Shown here piece after piece: positions 60,601-64,000 of a DNA stretch of 64,000 nt (the first letter of the stretch is position 1; each line of letters begins with the position of its first letter). The translations under genes were made by a program, and so were the position numbers. The notes below the pieces were generated by a model that had not been told where the DNA came from, made no database searches, and saw only the letters and a list, made by a program, of their open reading frames with translations. Source of the DNA: Burhinus oedicnemus (lineage: Eukaryota > Chordata > Aves > Charadriiformes > Burhinidae); NCBI GenBank assembly GCA_008921705.1, contig VFFE01007030.1, forward strand, positions 1,345,201-1,409,200, in the 5' to 3' direction.

Positions 60601-63600
60601 TAGCTCTTTAAGGAACTGAAACAGCAGTGGTCATGTTACAAGCTCAGGCCCTGACTTTAGACTAATCATATGATACCTTCAAAGTCTGAAGCCGCCTTTC
60701 TTTGCTCATCCAAAAGCTGCAATGAGTAGTGTGGCTCAGTGGGATACATCAGGCAGGCTTCGCCTGTATTTTAAATAGCAATAAAGAGCTTCAAAGTTCT
60801 TCAAAGAGCTAGAAAAAAAGAACTACAAACTGTCCTTCCATTTTGTGAAATAAATGAAGTCACACCTTCACCAAAACTATGTATTGTATTTTGCCACTGA
60901 CTCAATGCATCAGCTGACTAATTGTGACTAAACAATTTTACAAGTAATGCAGCAATTATGTAGCAAAACCAGAATTAATTCAGCACCCCCTGAAGGCTGG
61001 GAATCAAATTCCATGGCAGTCTAAGTTACAGGAGGTGAAATATCAGGGAAGCTGATTTGAGGCAATTTGTGCACAGAGATGGCAAAAAGCTCTCTATAGA
61101 AATGGGCTACTTCATTTTATTTCTTCCTAAACCCACATTCTACTCGTTTCTCTTTCTAACTCCCATATAGATACCAATTCCTCTGAGAAACCTAACTCAC
61201 TGCAGTAGTTGTGTTTGGATAGTTCAACTGGGGTGAAAAATACATTTCAAAGTGGGATCTGTGTTCTAATTTTAATTATGTAGCAATTGCAAACTCATCA
61301 CATTGTATGTTGTAAGGTTTTAGAGTATCATCTGTCTGTGGAATATTAGTATCAGGGTCTATTCCTGTTATTTATAAACATGGTATAAACTGAAATTAAC
61401 TATCAGCTCTGTTCCCAGAACTTTATGAAAAATTCACATTTTAGGGTCTCTTTCTGAATAATGTAACTAATTAAATTTTTTGGGTTTTTTTGTGTGAACT
61501 AGCATATTCTATTGAGGAGCCCCCTTTATCACAATGTTTGGCAAAGGCATTTCCAGTTTATTAAAGAGACTATGATTTAATAATTTGGCCAAGGAAAATG
61601 TGCATGTCCTCTGAGAATCACCCTAGCACATGTGGAATAGGTCCTTTTTTTCTATCAAGAAAGAAAATAGTGTATAAATATTTTACTAATGTGCTGAGGA
61701 CTAAATTTTATCCTCATGCAATGTTGGCTTATCAAGAAAATTCTCAGAATATATTAAGGCATACAATGGTGTAGCCTCTGATTACTTGAAAATTTAAAAC
61801 CTTGTTTTGCCTGTCAGTCCTACTCCCATATTCCTGTGCAAGGGCTGTTTTCTCTTTTCAGAAGCTAAAGCAACACAGACAAACCTTGTTTCCTGAATGA
61901 CTGATGGGGTAATGAAAATTAATAGTAGCCCCTACAAACACCATTGATTTTTTTAAAATCTCGAAGATTGACACCTATTCTTTGTATTTGAAACAGGTGT
62001 ATGTCTGTTTGTTGTAATAAATGTAGGTATGCATGTATACCCTGATACCTATGAGCATTGTCTGCCGACTCTGAGGAGCTCAGGGGCATATTTCAAATTC
62101 ACTTCAGCAAGGGCACCAGTCTGTGTTATAAGGATTTCGTAAAAATCCATCCCTTAGAATCTTGTAAGTAATCTCTTGGATATCCTGCAGGCTTTCTTTC
62201 ATAAAGCTTTCAACACAGAGTTGCGTGGGCTATGCGTGTGTGTGTGTAGCTGCCTTGATTGAAATGCCAATATTCTCTCTCTCTCTGTGCTCTGAAATTT
62301 ACTATTGCAATAAAACGGAAGCATTCCCTTGCATACCAAACTGAAGTGGCTATGAAGAGCAGCCACTGAAACCCCTCATTTATTTCATGGTTTCGGTTTA
62401 ATTGACATCAGCGTTCAATCCTTCCTATGGGCCTATTCATTGTCTCCCTCTCCTGGAGATTCAGTCTGGATTCAGTGTACAAAAAATTCATTAGTGAACT
62501 GCAGCACCTTCCCTCTCTGAAAGGAAGGGGACAGAAAGAAGTCACACCGCAGTTAGAATCACAAGCATCTAATCTTAGTATTTTTCTTTTATTTACATTT
62601 TCTTTTCCTTTTTTTTTTTAAATGTCTAGGTATTTCCCACAACACCCACAGCAACCAACCCACAACACCTCCCCCATCTCCCAGTCCAAGTCCCTGTTGA
62701 GGGAGAATATGTTAAGACAATGTTTATCTATCTCCCTGACTCCAAATAACCAGTGCCAGGGCCAGAGTAATACAAATATTTCTGAATAATTCATGAAATG
62801 ATTGATGGGCAAAAAATATTGCAAACAATGTGTATTAGGCATATTATTTAATCAGCAGCAATAAAACTACTCATTTTGTAAAGAACATGAATAATTAATT
62901 TTAATACTAAAGGATGAGAATTCCTGTAATGCACGATTTGTAAGAATGCATTTGTAAGGTGACCCAACCAGCTCTAATCAGAGACTGGGGAGCATGTGCA
63001 TGCGTAGCATGCAGCATGAAAATATGTAGGCAACAATGAGAGGAAAAATAAGTTGCTCAGAATGGTGAAGGGTAACTAGTACCCACCAGTCCTTTTGCAA
63101 GAATGGGGCCCAAAAAGTGTTTGAAATTAGGGTAGAAGAACTGGTGTGGTGTAAAATAAAGAGAGCAAGGAGGCAGATTTGGTGAAATCTTGCCTCACTT
63201 GGAGAAATAGAACGAAATATTACCTGTAGAGAATAGGAAGAATGAGGGTGGGGGGGTGGTACAGTACATGGAGCATAACCTCCACATTAATGCAATTGCT
63301 TGGGGAAAAATGTTGGGGGAAGAATGGGGTAACACATTAGGGAGTAATGTGCTACAGAAGATATTTTTTTTAATACTGAACATACAATGATCCTAATGCT
63401 CTTTTTAGCATAGTGCAGAATGTGGGGGAAAAAGATCCCCCAAAACCTGGCTTTCTGGTACCTCTCTCCTGTTCATGGGACAAATCCTCTTCCAGAGCTA
63501 TCTCTGACATTTGTATGACAGTAGTTGTCTGTGGTGGCCACGTAGCCTTAGAGCTCAGCTGTGGTAGGGAGGGTATTGTGGAATAAGATGATTATGGACT

Positions 63601-64000
63601 CTAGGATAACCACTTAGAAACTATTAATTTATTCTGCACTTACAGCTCACCCCATTTCTAAAATGTGTCAAAACCACAGTAAAAGTTAAGCATCCACCAG
63701 TGGGATTTCACAGCAGATGCTGTATCAATGCTATACAGCATACCAGCATGGGGACTTACTTCTGGTGAGAGCAGAGCCATTCGTCGAATGGAGCAAGTTT
63801 ATTGTGGCTTCTGTAGCTGAGAACTTAGAAAAGGTCCTAACACTTCACATTACATCTGGCTAAGTGGAAGGACAGTCTCAACTTCTACTGTGGGCTTAGA
63901 TTCTGTTTTGGTACTTGGTTAGGAGTCAGTAGATTCAAAGTAGCTGAACCCAATCAAAAAAGTGAGGTAGATGGTAGATGCTCTGTTTCTACTCCATTCA
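54700..64000. other. Intergenic DNA, no gene recognised
   Basis: AT-rich DNA with no open frame that shows a domain, an exon-like phase partner or a CR1/LTR signature. In human the next gene on this side is POU6F2. I looked for its POU-homeodomain words on the minus strand and did not see them. Small (GT)n and (CT)n microsatellites occur near 62235-62286. Confidence 0.6.
62235..62286 (+). repeat. Short (GT)n and (CT)n microsatellites
   Basis: About seven GT units at 62235-62247 and about six CT units at 62274-62286. Confidence 0.85.

Noticed and set aside
54700..64000. Expected neighbour POU6F2 (next gene in human)
   Set aside because: No POU-specific or homeodomain exon was seen on the minus strand; its 3' end presumably lies beyond the right edge.

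Overview
This is a window of vertebrate nuclear DNA, most likely avian. The genes are split by AT-rich introns. Repeats are sparse: two CR1 LINE 3' ends and two copies of a bird-type ERV LTR. Two CpG islands mark promoters. There are no bacterial-style operons. Three protein-coding genes are supported by exon reading, splice sites and recognisable protein sequence. A short run of N (19497-19516) marks an assembly gap.

Layout. (1) 1-~22,000, minus strand: the 5' part of RALA (Ras-like small GTPase). Coding exons lie at 1574-1728 (with ATG) and 579-787. A ~20 kb first intron leads to a non-coding first exon in the CpG island at ~20,860-22,420. The C-terminal half of RALA lies beyond the left edge. 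(2) ~22,400-33,900: non-coding DNA with one ERV LTR (26246-26827) and a CR1 fragment. It may hold the unresolved 5' leader of the next gene. (3) 33,963-48,741, plus strand: a 16-exon gene for a Mediator subunit MED1 paralogue. It keeps the whole MED1 core-like region but ends after about 594 residues. It lacks the long disordered tail and nuclear-receptor LxxLL boxes of MED1. (4) 50,500-53,201, minus strand: YAE1, the deca-GX3 adaptor for iron-sulfur loading of ABCE1, in three coding exons. Its probable promoter is the CpG island at ~53,885-54,680, which carries four spaced YY1-like motifs. (5) ~54,700-64,000: intergenic DNA in which no gene could be supported.

The order RALA - YAE1 matches human 7p14, where both genes also share one orientation. 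As far as I know, no MED1-like gene lies between them in human. The MED1-like gene is therefore the main discovery candidate: a conserved-looking, intact, shortened MED1 paralogue, transcribed opposite to both neighbours. It would begin near the RALA promoter side and converge tail-to-tail on YAE1. The three genes are not known to form one pathway. RALA acts in vesicle and exocyst signalling, the MED1 paralogue would act in transcription, and YAE1 in Fe-S protein and ribosome-recycling-factor maturation.
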